Assembly (NCBI GenBank): GCA_013416405.1
Contig: JACCET010000005.1
Location: forward strand, 1 to 64,000
Length of the DNA: 64,000 bases
Source: Alcaligenaceae bacterium
GTDB taxonomy: Bacteria > Pseudomonadota > Gammaproteobacteria > Burkholderiales > Burkholderiaceae_B
Direction: 5' to 3'
Part shown: positions 16,624 through 26,036 of the stretch, in pieces
How the letters are laid out: each line of letters starts with the position of its first letter
Position numbering within the stretch: the first letter of the stretch is position 1
Made by a program: the position numbers and the translations under genes
The notes under the pieces: model-generated
Seen by the model: the letters and a program-made list of their open reading frames with translations, nothing else
Database searches by the model: none
Told to the model about the DNA's origin: nothing

Positions 16624-19600
16624 CTAACGCTGCATGGCCGACCACGCCTTTTGCAGGCGCTTGACTGAAACCGGCATGGGCGTACGCAGTTCCTGCGCGA
16701 AAAGCGCCACCCGCAACTCCTCGAGCAGCCAACGGAACTCTTCGAGCTGGGCATCCCTGGCCCCTTTCAAGCCAGACACAGCTCTTTGATACTGCACCAG
16801 CAAGGGCGCCATATCGGCCATCAACCGGGCATCACGAGCTGGATCCGAGCGCAATTTATCTATGCGCACCTGAGCGGCCTTCAGATAGCGTGGGAAGTGT
16901 TTGAGCTGACCATACGGTGTATTACCCAAGAACTTTTTGTCCATCAGGCCGCCTTGCTGCTTTTGCAGGTCGATGTAGGCCGATGCATGGGGCTTGGCTT
17001 GCGGCAGCTTCTTTTGCAAGCCAGTCCATTCTGCAAGCACCTGTCCCGCCAGTCGGGCGATTTCCTGCACCAGTAAGCCCAGGCGGGCCTTGCCTTCATT
17101 ACGCCGCTGTTCAAAGTCTTGCTGGTTGGCCGGCCAGGGTTCGGCCAGACAGGCCTGATCCAGCGCACTATCGATGATTTGCTCGCGCAGTTCCTCTTGC
17201 GTACCCAGGCTCATGTACAACATGCTCATGCGGGTCAGATCCGCAATATTCTTTTCCTGGAACTTGACCTGCTCGCGCAGGGCAAGACGAAACAGACGCA
17301 GCAAGCCTGCGTGATGGTGCTGGCGCGCTGCGGCCGGATCATCGAAGACATCAAGATCACAGTGAGTCTGCCTGTCCACCAGAGCCGGATACCCTACAAA
17401 GGATTGCCCTTTGCGCTGTATCTCCATGAGCTCGGGCAAGGGCCCAAAAGACCAGTCTGTCAGATTTTCGTGTGCCAGCGCCTGAGCAATCTGGTCGTCG
17501 TGGGCAGCAACCTTCTGGAACGAGGCTTGTGCCTGCTTTCCGTGCTCGGCCTTAAGCTGATCCAAGTTGCGCCCACCCGACAGCATGCGTCCATGCTCGT
17601 CCACGACCTTGAAATTCATGAACAAATGGGCTGGGAGCGTTTCGGGCTTGAAGTCACTGCGCAGAGGCCTGATCTTGACCTGCTCCCACATATCGGCGCT
17701 GATGGCTTCAAGCAAACCTCTGTCGGGTTGCGTAGCACGCTCGAACCAGCGCTCGACAAAGCCTGCCGCATAGTCCGGCAAGGGCACACAATGGCGGCGC
17801 ATTTTCTGCGGCAAAGACTTCAGCAGCAAATGCGTTTTTTCCTTGAGCATGCCGGGCACCAGCCATTCACAGCGCAAGGGATCGATCTGGTTCAGGGCAA
17901 ACAAAGGCACGGTCAGCGTGACACCGTCACGTACGGAACCAGGCTCAAAATGGTAATCGAGCGCCATGGACACGCCCTGCCAGTCCACCGTCTTGGGAAA
18001 GACATCGGTAGTGATCCCGGCGGCATCGTGGCGCATCAGCGCATCGCGCGTCAGCAACAAGGCCTTGGCCTGCTCTTTGCTTAAACCCTTATGCCATTTT
18101 TCCAGGCTGGCGGTTTGGCACATTTGCTCAGGGATATGCTGGTCGTAGAAGGCATATATCAAAGCATCGTCGACCAGGATATCGGGCCGCCTGGTCTGAT
18201 GTTCCAGCTTTTCAATAGACGCAATCAGCTGTCGGTTGTGCTTAAGGAAAGATAGCGATGTATCGATGTCACCCGGTACCAGCGCCTGCCTGATGAACAG
18301 TTCACGCGCTTGGGCCGGGTCTATCTTGCCAAAGTTCACGCGGCGGCCCGTATATACCGGCAAGCCATAAAGGGTCGCCCGCTCGTTGGCAACGACCTGT
18401 CCCGCCTTTTTTTCCCAGCGCGGATCCGACCAGTTGCGCCTGAGCAAATGGGCGCCGGCCTTTTCCAGCCAGGCCGGGTCAATCCGGGCCACGCAGCGCG
18501 CATACAAGCGCGTGGTCTCGACCAATTCCGCGGCAACCAGCCACCGTCCCGCTTTTTTTACCAGACGGGAACCGGGATGTATGTGGAAGCGAATATCGCG
18601 CGCACCCTGATAAACAGCGGATTCTTCACTTTTCAGCCCTATATTGCCCAACAGGCCGGCCAGCAAAGCCATATGCGTCTGCTCATAGGTGGCATCCAGC
18701 GTATTCAGGCGCCAGCCTTGTTCTCCCACCAGCGCGGCCAATTGGCTATGGACATCGCGCCATTCACGCAAACGCAGAGGCGACAGGAAATTCTGGCGCA
18801 GCAAGGCCACCAACTTGCGTTGCGATCCCTTATGCTCAACTTGTTCGCCATACCAGCGCCACAGTTTCAGATAAGAAATGAATTCTGACTTATCGTCGCC
18901 GAACTTGGCATGGGCTGCTTCCGAGGCCTCGCGCTCTTGCATGGGGCGATCGCGTGGATCCTGTACCGATAAGGCCGATGCAATGATCAGGATTTCGCTT
19001 AAACACTGGTGCTCATTGGCCGCCAGAACCATCCGTGCCAGACGCGGATCGACCGGCAGGCGCGACAGCGTGCGCCCCACTTCGGTCAACTGATTCTGTT
19101 CGTCTATTGCGCCCAGCTCTTGCAGCAGATGATAGCCGTCGGCCACCGCCCGCCCGGGTGGGCGATCCACAAAGGGGAAGGTTTCAATGTCATCAAGCTT
19201 GAGCGCCTTCATGCGCAGAATCACCGAAGCCAGCGACGAGCGCAGCACTTCAGGATCGGTAAATGGCGCCCTCTGCTTGAAATCGGCTTCGTCATAGAGA
19301 CGTACGCACACACCCGGCCCAATACGGCCGCAACGGCCCGCACGCTGATTGGCTGATGCCTGACTGATGGGTTCTATACGTAGCTGCTCAACCTTATTGC
19401 GCCAGGAATAGCGCTTCACACGCGCCAGCCCGCTATCGACCACATAGCGTATACCGGGCACGGTCAAGGATGTCTCGGCCACATTGGTGGCCAGCACGAC
19501 ACGACGTCCATTGCCCTGCGGGCGAAAAATACGCTCTTGCTCGGCCTGCGACAAACGCGCGTACAAAGGCAGCACCTCGGTGCCAGGCGGATGATGCTTG

Positions 19601-20484
19601 CGCAGCGCCTCGACGGTTTCACGAATTTCACGCTCGCCAGGCAAAAAGACCAGTACATCGCCCGGCCCGTGGCGGGCGCATTGATCCACGCCATCGACCA
19701 CGGCATCGATAAGGTCGCGCTCTTCATCCGCCGTCTGGCGGCGGCTACCCAGCTCATTACCCTGATCTGGGTTGTCTTGCTGCACGGGTTGGTACAGGAT
19801 GTCGACGGGATACAGGCGGCCGGACACTTCGATAACCGGGGCCGGCTTGTCATGCTGGGCGAAATGCTGTGCAAAACGGTCAGCATCTATCGTGGCCGAC
19901 GTAATGATGAGCTTTAAATCGCGACGTCTGGGCAGCAACTGCAACAGAAAGCCCAATAGAAAATCAATATTCAGACTTCGCTCGTGTGCCTCGTCGATAA
20001 TAATCGTATCGTAGCGGCGCAACAGCGGATCTCGTTGCGATTCGGCCAGCAGTATGCCGTCTGTCATCAGCTTGACGGCCGCATTCGGCCCGGTACGATC
20101 ATTGAAACGTATCTGGTAGCCCACCCAGTCACCCAGCTCAGTATTGAGTTCCTGGGCGATGCGCTTGGCGACCGATGTGGCGGCCAGCCTGCGCGGCTGG
20201 GTATGGCCTATCATCTTCTGACGGCCGCGCCCCAGCTCCAGGCAAATCTTCGGTAATTGCGTGGTCTTGCCCGACCCGGTTTCGCCACAGACTATGACCA
20301 CTTGATGGTTCTGTATGGCCTGTGCGATATCGGCGCGGCGCGCGCTGACCGGCAAGTCTTCAGGATAGTGCAAGGCCGGCAAGAGGCGTTCCGGCTTGCC
20401 CTGGCCAGCCCTATTCCGGCCTTTGGGGCCGCCTGTTGCGCTTACTGTGTGTGTGTTTTCCGACAAATTAACTGGCGCTTGCAT
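16624..20484 (-). CDS. hrpA: ATP-dependent RNA helicase HrpA
   Basis: This is a large DEAH-box helicase, 1286 residues like its homologues. The N-terminal helicase core carries the Walker A GETGSGKTT (about 66-74), the DEAH box in IIDEAHERS, and SATID (motif III). An HA2/OB-fold region and a long C-terminal DUF3418-type domain follow. Family members act on mRNA and on stalled ribosomes. The start at 20484 lies 79 bp from argA on the other strand, so the two probably share a divergent promoter region. Confidence 0.95.
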   Translation of the reverse strand: MQAPVNLSENTHTVSATGGPKGRNRAGQGKPERLLPALHYPEDLPVSARRADIAQAIQNHQVVIVCGETGSGKTTQLPKICLELGRGRQKMIGHTQPRRLAATSVAKRIAQELNTELGDWVGYQIRFNDRTGPNAAVKLMTDGILLAESQRDPLLRRYDTIIIDEAHERSLNIDFLLGFLLQLLPRRRDLKLIITSATIDADRFAQHFAQHDKPAPVIEVSGRLYPVDILYQPVQQDNPDQGNELGSRRQTADEERDLIDAVVDGVDQCARHGPGDVLVFLPGEREIRETVEALRKHHPPGTEVLPLYARLSQAEQERIFRPQGNGRRVVLATNVAETSLTVPGIRYVVDSGLARVKRYSWRNKVEQLRIEPISQASANQRAGRCGRIGPGVCVRLYDEADFKQRAPFTDPEVLRSSLASVILRMKALKLDDIETFPFVDRPPGRAVADGYHLLQELGAIDEQNQLTEVGRTLSRLPVDPRLARMVLAANEHQCLSEILIIASALSVQDPRDRPMQEREASEAAHAKFGDDKSEFISYLKLWRWYGEQVEHKGSQRKLVALLRQNFLSPLRLREWRDVHSQLAALVGEQGWRLNTLDATYEQTHMALLAGLLGNIGLKSEESAVYQGARDIRFHIHPGSRLVKKAGRWLVAAELVETTRLYARCVARIDPAWLEKAGAHLLRRNWSDPRWEKKAGQVVANERATLYGLPVYTGRRVNFGKIDPAQARELFIRQALVPGDIDTSLSFLKHNRQLIASIEKLEHQTRRPDILVDDALIYAFYDQHIPEQMCQTASLEKWHKGLSKEQAKALLLTRDALMRHDAAGITTDVFPKTVDWQGVSMALDYHFEPGSVRDGVTLTVPLFALNQIDPLRCEWLVPGMLKEKTHLLLKSLPQKMRRHCVPLPDYAAGFVERWFERATQPDRGLLEAISADMWEQVKIRPLRSDFKPETLPAHLFMNFKVVDEHGRMLSGGRNLDQLKAEHGKQAQASFQKVAAHDDQIAQALAHENLTDWSFGPLPELMEIQRKGQSFVGYPALVDRQTHCDLDVFDDPAAARQHHHAGLLRLFRLALREQVKFQEKNIADLTRMSMLYMSLGTQEELREQIIDSALDQACLAEPWPANQQDFEQRRNEGKARLGLLVQEIARLAGQVLAEWTGLQKKLPQAKPHASAYIDLQKQQGGLMDKKFLGNTPYGQLKHFPRYLKAAQVRIDKLRSDPARDARLMADMAPLLVQYQRAVSGLKGARDAQLEEFRWLLEELRVALFAQELRTPMPVSVKRLQKAWSAMQR

Positions 20485-20514
20485 GAAACTTCTTTAGTAT
20501 AGGCTGTGCATCAT

Positions 20515-20520
20515 TATAAT
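20515..20520 (+). promoter_or_regulatory. candidate -10 element for argA
   Basis: A perfect TATAAT lies 44 bp before the argA ATG in the hrpA/argA divergent gap. No good -35 hexamer sits at 16-18 bp (TTTAGT at 20493-20498 is the closest), so an activator or another sigma contact may be needed. Confidence 0.45.
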
Positions 20521-20563
20521 TTTGTCTGGACGCAACCATTTTGCAGAGACTATAAACGACGAC

Positions 20564-21922
20564 ATGAGCACACTAGATACCGACACGACACTATCCGCAC
20601 AAGACGCCCCAGAATTTGCCCCGGCCCAGTTTGTGCGATGGTTTCGAGAGGTTGCGCCTTATGTGCACGACTTTCGGGGCAAAACCTTTGTCGTGGCATT
20701 TGGCGGCGAGCTGGTCAGCGACGGCGCCCTGAACACGCTGATACAAGATTTATCGCTGTTGTCGGCACTGGGTGTGAAGTTGATTCTGGTGCACGGTTCG
20801 CGCCCGCAAGTGAACGAGCAGCTCAAACTGAAAGGTTACCAGATTCAATTCGGACGCGGCACGGAACCCACCGGCGCCGAAGCGCTCGAGTGCGCCAAAG
20901 AGGCGGCCGGAGAAATACGCCTGGATATCGAAGCCGCTTTCAGCCAGGGCTTGCCCAACACACCCATGTCGCATGCCCACGTTCGTGTCATTTCGGGCAA
21001 CTTCGTCACGGCTCGCCCGGTAGGCGTCATAGACGGGGTCGACTACAAGCATGCAGGGTCAGTACGCAAGCTGGATGTTGACGCCATAAAAAGCGTCATC
21101 AACCAGGGGGCCATCGTGCTGCTGTCGCCACTGGGATTTTCACCCACGGGCGAAGCTTTCAACCTGGCCATGGAAGACCTGGCCACCAGCGCAGCCATTG
21201 CCCTGCGTGCCGAGAAGCTTATTTTCCTGACCCAGAATCGCACTGTGCGCGATGAAGACGGCTCGGTGGATACCGAGCTTGCCCGTGAAGACGCCGACAG
21301 GCTGCTGGCCGAAGGCCACCTGGATGAAGACACCGCCTTCTTCCTGTCTCATGCTTCAAGGGCGGTCAAGCGCGGTGTTGCACGCGCCCATCTGGTGCCC
21401 TACACGCTGGACGGCAGCGTGCTGCTTGAAATATTCACCCACGACGGCGTGGGCACCATGGTGGTGGAAGACACTCTGGACGACCTGCGGCCCGCCTCGG
21501 TCGACGACGTCGGCGCCATCGTGCAGCTTATCGAACCCCTGGAAGCCGACGGTACGCTGGTGCCGCGTGGCCGAGCGGTCATTGAGCGCGACGTCGAAAC
21601 GTTCACTGTACTGGAACACGATGGCGTGATCTACGGTTGCGTTGCCATCATTCCGTATCTATCCGAGAACATGGCTGAAATGGCCTGCCTGATTGTGCAC
21701 CAGGAATGGCAAGGCACGGGCGAAGGCGAAATGCTGCTGCGCCATGCCGAACATCGCGCGCGCTCCATGGGCGCCAGGCGCCTGTTCGTGCTGACCACCC
21801 GCACTTCGCATTGGTTCATGAAGCGCGGCTTTGTTCAGGGCGGCATCTCCGATCTGCCCAAAGAGCGCCAGACGCACTACAACCGCTCGCGCAACAGCCT
21901 GGTTTTCATCAAAAAGTTATAA
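20564..21922 (+). CDS. argA: amino-acid N-acetyltransferase (N-acetylglutamate synthase)
   Basis: ArgA acetylates L-glutamate with acetyl-CoA, the first step of arginine synthesis. The 452 residues carry an N-terminal amino-acid-kinase-like domain (about 20-290, with FVVAFGGELV and LILVHGSRPQ). A C-terminal GNAT acetyltransferase domain (about 305-452) holds the acetyl-CoA loop near VHQEWQGTGEGEML. I chose the ATG at 20564 rather than the in-frame TTG at 20522. The kinase-like domain normally carries arginine feedback. The next gene, yggX, starts 78 bp later. Confidence 0.94.
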   Translation: MSTLDTDTTLSAQDAPEFAPAQFVRWFREVAPYVHDFRGKTFVVAFGGELVSDGALNTLIQDLSLLSALGVKLILVHGSRPQVNEQLKLKGYQIQFGRGTEPTGAEALECAKEAAGEIRLDIEAAFSQGLPNTPMSHAHVRVISGNFVTARPVGVIDGVDYKHAGSVRKLDVDAIKSVINQGAIVLLSPLGFSPTGEAFNLAMEDLATSAAIALRAEKLIFLTQNRTVRDEDGSVDTELAREDADRLLAEGHLDEDTAFFLSHASRAVKRGVARAHLVPYTLDGSVLLEIFTHDGVGTMVVEDTLDDLRPASVDDVGAIVQLIEPLEADGTLVPRGRAVIERDVETFTVLEHDGVIYGCVAIIPYLSENMAEMACLIVHQEWQGTGEGEMLLRHAEHRARSMGARRLFVLTTRTSHWFMKRGFVQGGISDLPKERQTHYNRSRNSLVFIKKL

Positions 21923-22000
21923 GGTTCAATCGGCAACAGCCCCGCCCTCATGCCAGTACAATGGCTGGGTTAGCCAACTCGTTCTAAAGGTAATACTGTT

Positions 22001-22273
22001 ATGGCACGCATGGTGCAATGTGTAAAACTCAAACGTGAAGCCGAGGGCCTGGATTTCCCACCGTACCCCGGTGAAATCGGTGTTCGTATCTGGCAAAGCA
22101 TTTCCAAAGAAGCCTGGGCGCAATGGATGGACACCCAAACCCGGCTCGTGAATGAAAACCGTCTGAACCTGGCTGATGCCCGTGCGCGTAAATACTTGGC
22201 CGAGCAGATGCAAAGCTTTTTGTTTGAAGACGCCAATGTTGAAGCACAGGGTTACGTGCCGCCTCCGGCCTGA
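22001..22273 (+). CDS. yggX: YggX family Fe(2+)-trafficking / oxidative damage protection protein
   Basis: This 90-residue protein starts [10 protein letters not shown] and contains [13 protein letters not shown], both diagnostic of the YggX family. Members help protect iron-sulfur clusters from oxidation and may carry Fe(II). The conserved cysteine (Cys7) is present. AAAGG lies 10 bp before the ATG, and a TACAAT hexamer at 21957-21962 could be a -10 element, so it may have its own promoter in addition to read-through from argA. A clear bidirectional terminator follows. Confidence 0.95.
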   Translation: MARMVQCVKLKREAEGLDFPPYPGEIGVRIWQSISKEAWAQWMDTQTRLVNENRLNLADARARKYLAEQMQSFLFEDANVEAQGYVPPPA

Positions 22274-22302
22274 CATCACGCCCGATTCGCCGGGCAGCAA
22301 TG

Positions 22303-22342
22303 AAAATCGGCAGGCCATCCATGATGACCTGCCGATTTTTTT
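22303..22342. terminator. bidirectional rho-independent terminator between yggX and phoU
   Basis: AAAATCGGCAGG (22303-22314) pairs perfectly with CCTGCCGATTTT (22328-22339), followed by a T-run to 22342. The A-run on the left arm makes it work for phoU on the other strand as well. Confidence 0.9.
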
Positions 22343-22360
22343 AGGCTCGCCGACTTGTGC

Positions 22361-23128
22361 TTATGCCTGCTGGTCCTCGGACGGATTGCCATCGGGCTGA
22401 TCCTGCTTGGGTTCTTGTTGTTGCAAGCTCTCGCCACGTGCCAGGCGTTCGGTTTGTTTGAGCCCCAAATGACGCACGTCGTCGCCGTGGACCATGTAGA
22501 TGACCCGCTCAGCCATGTTCTTGGCATGATCGCCTATGCGTTCAAGCGCGCGGGCGATGAAGATCAGGTCGATGGAATGCGAGATGGTGCGCGGATCTTC
22601 GATCATGTAGGTAATTACATGGCGCAAGGACCCCTTCCACTCTTTATCAACTTCCTTGTCGTTGCGCACAACCTGAGCCGCATGGACGGGATCCATGCGG
22701 GCGAAGGCGTCGAGGGAGTCGCGTATCATGGAGGTGACAAAGGTGGCCATATGACGCAGTTCGACAACGGGCTCGTAGTTGCTGTGGTTTTCATGCAGGC
22801 GACGCGCCATCTTGGCGATTTTTTCGGCTTCGTCGCCACAGCGTTCCATGTCGGTCAGCATTTTGGATATCGACAGCAAAACGCGCAGGTCGATGGCCGT
22901 GGGCTGGTTGCGTGCAATCAGCAGGCTGATGCGCTCGTCGATGTCGACTTCAAGCGCATTGACATTTTTTTCGCGTTCGCGCACCTGATCGATCAGGCTC
23001 AGGTCGCCTGTGGCCAGTGCGTTCATGCTGTCTTTGACCATGGCCTCGACCAGGCCACCCATTTGCAGGAACAGGGATCGGGTGGTTTCAAGGTCAGTAT
23101 GGAATTGCTTATTGGTATGCTCGGACAT
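22361..23128 (-). CDS. phoU: phosphate signaling complex protein PhoU
   Basis: PhoU is a peripheral cytoplasmic protein that links the Pst phosphate transporter to the PhoR/PhoB two-component system and damps the Pho response. The 255 residues form two PhoU helical repeats (about 15-105 and 120-210) with the metal-binding signatures near MERCGDEAEKIA and ALERIGDHAKNMAE. The Gln/Pro-rich tail is variable. AAGG lies just before the ATG. No pst, phoB or phoR gene is in the window, so phoU is transcribed apart from them here. A Pho-box-like site lies about 100 bp upstream. Confidence 0.94.
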   Translation of the reverse strand: MSEHTNKQFHTDLETTRSLFLQMGGLVEAMVKDSMNALATGDLSLIDQVREREKNVNALEVDIDERISLLIARNQPTAIDLRVLLSISKMLTDMERCGDEAEKIAKMARRLHENHSNYEPVVELRHMATFVTSMIRDSLDAFARMDPVHAAQVVRNDKEVDKEWKGSLRHVITYMIEDPRTISHSIDLIFIARALERIGDHAKNMAERVIYMVHGDDVRHLGLKQTERLARGESLQQQEPKQDQPDGNPSEDQQA

Positions 23129-23229
23129 GTCAACCTTCTGATCAGCGCAAGATTAAGTAATCAACTAGCGTATCACTATCGTGGGCCATTGTGTAGCCCG
23201 TGTACGTCTTGCAAGGCTACACGGCAATT

Positions 23230-23247
23230 ATGTCGCGATTATGACAA
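23230..23247 (-). promoter_or_regulatory. Pho-box-like site upstream of phoU
   Basis: Read on the minus strand, TTGTCATAATCGCGACAT has two 7-base half-sites spaced 11 bp apart, as PhoB sites do. The first half, TTGTCAT, is near-perfect and the second, GCGACAT, is partial. It lies 102-119 bp before the phoU ATG, in the rpiA-phoU gap, which also holds an 8-bp inverted repeat (GTGTAGCC at 23191-23198 with GGCTACAC at 23215-23222). Confidence 0.4.
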
Positions 23248-23252
23248 TTTGG

Positions 23253-23933
23253 TTATGGGTTTTTTTCAAACCGGCTGACACCCGCCTGGGTGGACATCAG
23301 CACAAGGTCGGCGCCGGACAAGGCAAACAGTCCACAACTGACTACACCCGGAATATTATTTATCAACGCTTCGGTATCGGCTGGCGCGGTAATGCTCAGA
23401 CCGGATACATCCAGGATCTGGCAGCCGTTGTCGGTGACGAAATCGCCTCGAAGCACCGGTGCCCCGCCCAGCGCAGTCAGGCGGCGAGCCACAACCTCGC
23501 GGGCCAAGGGTATCACTTCCACCGGCAAGGGAAAGCGGCCCAGCGTTTCCACCCGCTTTGATTCATCGACTATGCATACAAAGCGCTGCGCAACCGAGGC
23601 AACGATTTTTTCCCGGGTCAGGGCGCCACCCCCACCCTTGATCATATTGAATGCATGATCGACCTCGTCGGCGCCGTCGATATACCAAGGCATGGTTTGC
23701 ACCTGATTCAGATCCAGAACCTGAATACCCAGCGCACTCATGCGTTCCGAACTGCGTTCGGAGCTGGACGTGGCACCACGAAAGCGGCTTTTGTAGGGAG
23801 CCAGGGCGTCTATGAAAAGATCTACCGTAGACCCCGTGCCCACGCCCAGTATGACGTCGGGCCCCAGAAAAGGCAGCACGAATTGAACAGCCGCATCGGC
23901 CACATTCTGTTTGAGTTCCGTTTGGGTAAGCAT
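23253..23933 (-). CDS. rpiA: ribose-5-phosphate isomerase A
   Basis: RpiA interconverts ribose 5-phosphate and ribulose 5-phosphate in the pentose phosphate pathway. The 226 residues hold GVGTGSTVDLFIDAL (phosphate binding, about 31-45), DGADEVD and KGGGGALTREKI, which carry the catalytic Asp, Glu and Lys of the family. It starts 16 bp after the Spx-like gene, so it may be the last gene of a long unit that begins with potF. Confidence 0.96.
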   Translation of the reverse strand: MLTQTELKQNVADAAVQFVLPFLGPDVILGVGTGSTVDLFIDALAPYKSRFRGATSSSERSSERMSALGIQVLDLNQVQTMPWYIDGADEVDHAFNMIKGGGGALTREKIVASVAQRFVCIVDESKRVETLGRFPLPVEVIPLAREVVARRLTALGGAPVLRGDFVTDNGCQILDVSGLSITAPADTEALINNIPGVVSCGLFALSGADLVLMSTQAGVSRFEKNP

Positions 23934-23949
23934 GCTTGAACCTTGTGTA

Positions 23950-24306
23950 TCAGGCGAACAATTCGCCGTATTTTTTTTCTGAAAAACCTACATAAACACG
24001 CCCGTCGTTGGCAACGGTGACCGGACGCCTGACCAAAGCCGGATATTCGGCTATCAAGGCCAGCCATAGCTCATCGGTATCGGGGGTCTTGCGCTCGTCA
24101 GGCAAGTTGCGCCATGTCACGGATGCACGGTTGACCAGTTTCTCCCAGGCGCCCAACTCGTGCGCCCAGGCCTTGAGCTGTTCAGGCGCAACAGGATGGT
24201 CACGATAATCAGTGAAATTGTAAGCAATATCGGCTTGCTCCAACCATTTGACGGCTTTTACGCAAGTGCTGCATTTCTTCAATCCGTATAACTGCACGAT
24301 ACTCAT
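23950..24306 (-). CDS. Spx/MgsR/ArsC-family (YffB-like) protein
   Basis: This 118-residue thioredoxin-fold protein starts with a CSTC motif (Cys12, Cys15) in YGLKKCSTCVKAVKWL and has the conserved RRPV near residue 92. The family includes arsenate reductases, Spx regulators and YffB, a glutathione-dependent thiol reductase of unclear substrate. The sequence looks closest to YffB. It lies 15 bp after potI and 16 bp before rpiA, so it is probably co-transcribed with both. No arsenic-resistance genes lie nearby. Confidence 0.88.
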   Translation of the reverse strand: MSIVQLYGLKKCSTCVKAVKWLEQADIAYNFTDYRDHPVAPEQLKAWAHELGAWEKLVNRASVTWRNLPDERKTPDTDELWLALIAEYPALVRRPVTVANDGRVYVGFSEKKYGELFA

Positions 24307-24321
24307 GGAAAGACTTCCTTC

Positions 24322-25122
24322 TTAAACTTGCTTGCGCCACTGCATGCGGTTGGCAATCACGACAAACAGGCCAACTACCAGTATGAACAAAGTGGCCAAC
24401 GCATTGATTTCGGGCTTAAGCCCCAGCCTGACCCGTGAAAAGACCTCTAGTGGCAAGGTGGTATAGCCCGGGCCCGACAAAAACGAGGCGATCACGACAT
24501 CGTCAAGTGAAAGCGTGAATGCCAGCAGCCAGGCCGCCAGCAGGGCAGGAATGATCAGTGGCAGCGTGACCAGGAAAAAAACCTTGAGGGGAGTGGCGCC
24601 AAGGTCGAGCGCGGCCTCTTCGAGCGAGCGATCCAGGTCGCGTATGCGGGCCTGTATGACAACCGCCACATAGGCCATGCAAAGGGTAACGTGCCCCACC
24701 CAGATCGTGAATACGCCGTTGCCGTCTGGCCAGCCGAATAGATTACTGATTTCAACGAACATCAGCAGCAGCGAAATGCCCAGCACGACCTCGGGTACAA
24801 CCAAAGGCGCGCTGACCATGCCTATATACAGGGAAATGCCGCGAAAACGCCCCATGCGTGCCAGGACGTAGGCAGCCCACGTGCCTATGACCACCGCCGT
24901 CGTTGCGGTTAATACAGCAATCAGCAGTGACAGGCGTGCGGCATCAAGCAAAGCCCTGTCGTTGAACAGTTCGACATACCACCTGAAAGAGAAGCCCGAC
25001 CAGGACGTCATCATAGCCGAGTCGTTGAAGGAGAACACCATCAGGCACAGTATGGGCAAATATAGAAAACCATAGCCTAGAATCAGCACCAGGGCACGCA
25101 GTACGGGATGAGGCCTGATCAT
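24322..25122 (-). CDS. potI: putrescine/polyamine ABC transporter permease PotI
   Basis: This is one of the two inner-membrane permeases of a polyamine ABC importer. The 266 residues form about six membrane helices. The cytoplasmic EAA loop, EEAALDLGATPLKVFFLVTL (about 160-190), contacts the ATPase. Its ATG overlaps the potH stop by 4 bp. It ends 15 bp before the Spx-like gene. The best assignment is PotI of a PotFGHI system, but PotC of a spermidine system is hard to exclude. Confidence 0.92.
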   Translation of the reverse strand: MIRPHPVLRALVLILGYGFLYLPILCLMVFSFNDSAMMTSWSGFSFRWYVELFNDRALLDAARLSLLIAVLTATTAVVIGTWAAYVLARMGRFRGISLYIGMVSAPLVVPEVVLGISLLLMFVEISNLFGWPDGNGVFTIWVGHVTLCMAYVAVVIQARIRDLDRSLEEAALDLGATPLKVFFLVTLPLIIPALLAAWLLAFTLSLDDVVIASFLSGPGYTTLPLEVFSRVRLGLKPEINALATLFILVVGLFVVIANRMQWRKQV

Positions 25123-26036
25123 GCCAACCTCGAGCTTTGCTCGGCAAACTGCCGTGCCTGATTACGCTGAAAGATGACCAGCGGCACCAGCAGCAGCAAC
25201 ACCATGACGCAAGTGACGGCCGCCGCCATGGGCCAGTCTGCATTATTGAAGAACTCGTTCCACATCACCCTGCCCATCATGAGCGTGTTGGCGCCTCCCA
25301 GCATCTCGGGGATGACATACTCGCCAACCGTAGGGATGAACACCAACATGGCGCCCGCCACCACCCCGGACATGGAAAGCGGCAGCGTTACCTGCACAAA
25401 GGCACGCCAGGGCCGCGCTCCCAGATCATAGGCCGCTTCCAGCAGCCGCAAATCGAGCTTGACCAGGCTGGCATAGAGCGGCAGGATGAAAAAAGGCAGA
25501 TAGGCATAAACCAGGCCTATATATACGGCCAGATCGGTGCGGTAGATTTCCAGGGGGGCATCGATCAGGCCCAGCCACTGCAGAAGATTATTCAGCAAGC
25601 CGTCGTTGCGCAAAATGCCTACCCAGGCATATACGCGCAGCAGCAACGATGTCCAGAACGGCAGGATCACACCCAGCAACAACAGATTGCGTATCGACGG
25701 CCGAGAGCGCGCAATGTAGTACGCCATGGGGTAGCCTATGAGCATGCAGCACAACGTCGTAACGGCAGCCATTTTCACCGAGTTCAAATAGGTGGCGATA
25801 TACAGGCTATCGGTAAACAGCAAGGCATAGCCCCGCAGGCTGAGCGCCAGTGTCAGCGTTTGCTCTTTAATTTCGGATAGCGGCGTGTAAGGCGGAATGC
25901 CAAATCGCAAGTCTGAAAAACTGATCTTAAAAACCAGCAAGAATGGCAACAACAGGAACAGGCCCAGCCACAAGAATGGCGGTGCAATCGTCAGCAGCCG
26001 GCGCACGCGCGCAGATTGCCAGTTCCAGCCTCTCAT
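25119..26036 (-). CDS. potH: putrescine/polyamine ABC transporter permease PotH
   Basis: The 305-residue permease partner of PotI has an N-terminal membrane helix (about 13-38), several more helices and the EAA loop EAAYDLGARPWRAFVQVTLP (about 198-217). Translation is coupled on both sides: its start overlaps the potG stop and its stop overlaps the potI start, each as ATGA. It imports polyamines with PotF, PotG and PotI. Confidence 0.93.
   Translation of the reverse strand: MRGWNWQSARVRRLLTIAPPFLWLGLFLLLPFLLVFKISFSDLRFGIPPYTPLSEIKEQTLTLALSLRGYALLFTDSLYIATYLNSVKMAAVTTLCCMLIGYPMAYYIARSRPSIRNLLLLGVILPFWTSLLLRVYAWVGILRNDGLLNNLLQWLGLIDAPLEIYRTDLAVYIGLVYAYLPFFILPLYASLVKLDLRLLEAAYDLGARPWRAFVQVTLPLSMSGVVAGAMLVFIPTVGEYVIPEMLGGANTLMMGRVMWNEFFNNADWPMAAAVTCVMVLLLLVPLVIFQRNQARQFAEQSSRLA

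Noticed and set aside
23950-24306. Arsenate reductase in an arsenic-resistance operon
   Set aside because: The CSTC and RRPV pattern fits YffB/Spx better and there are no ars genes around.
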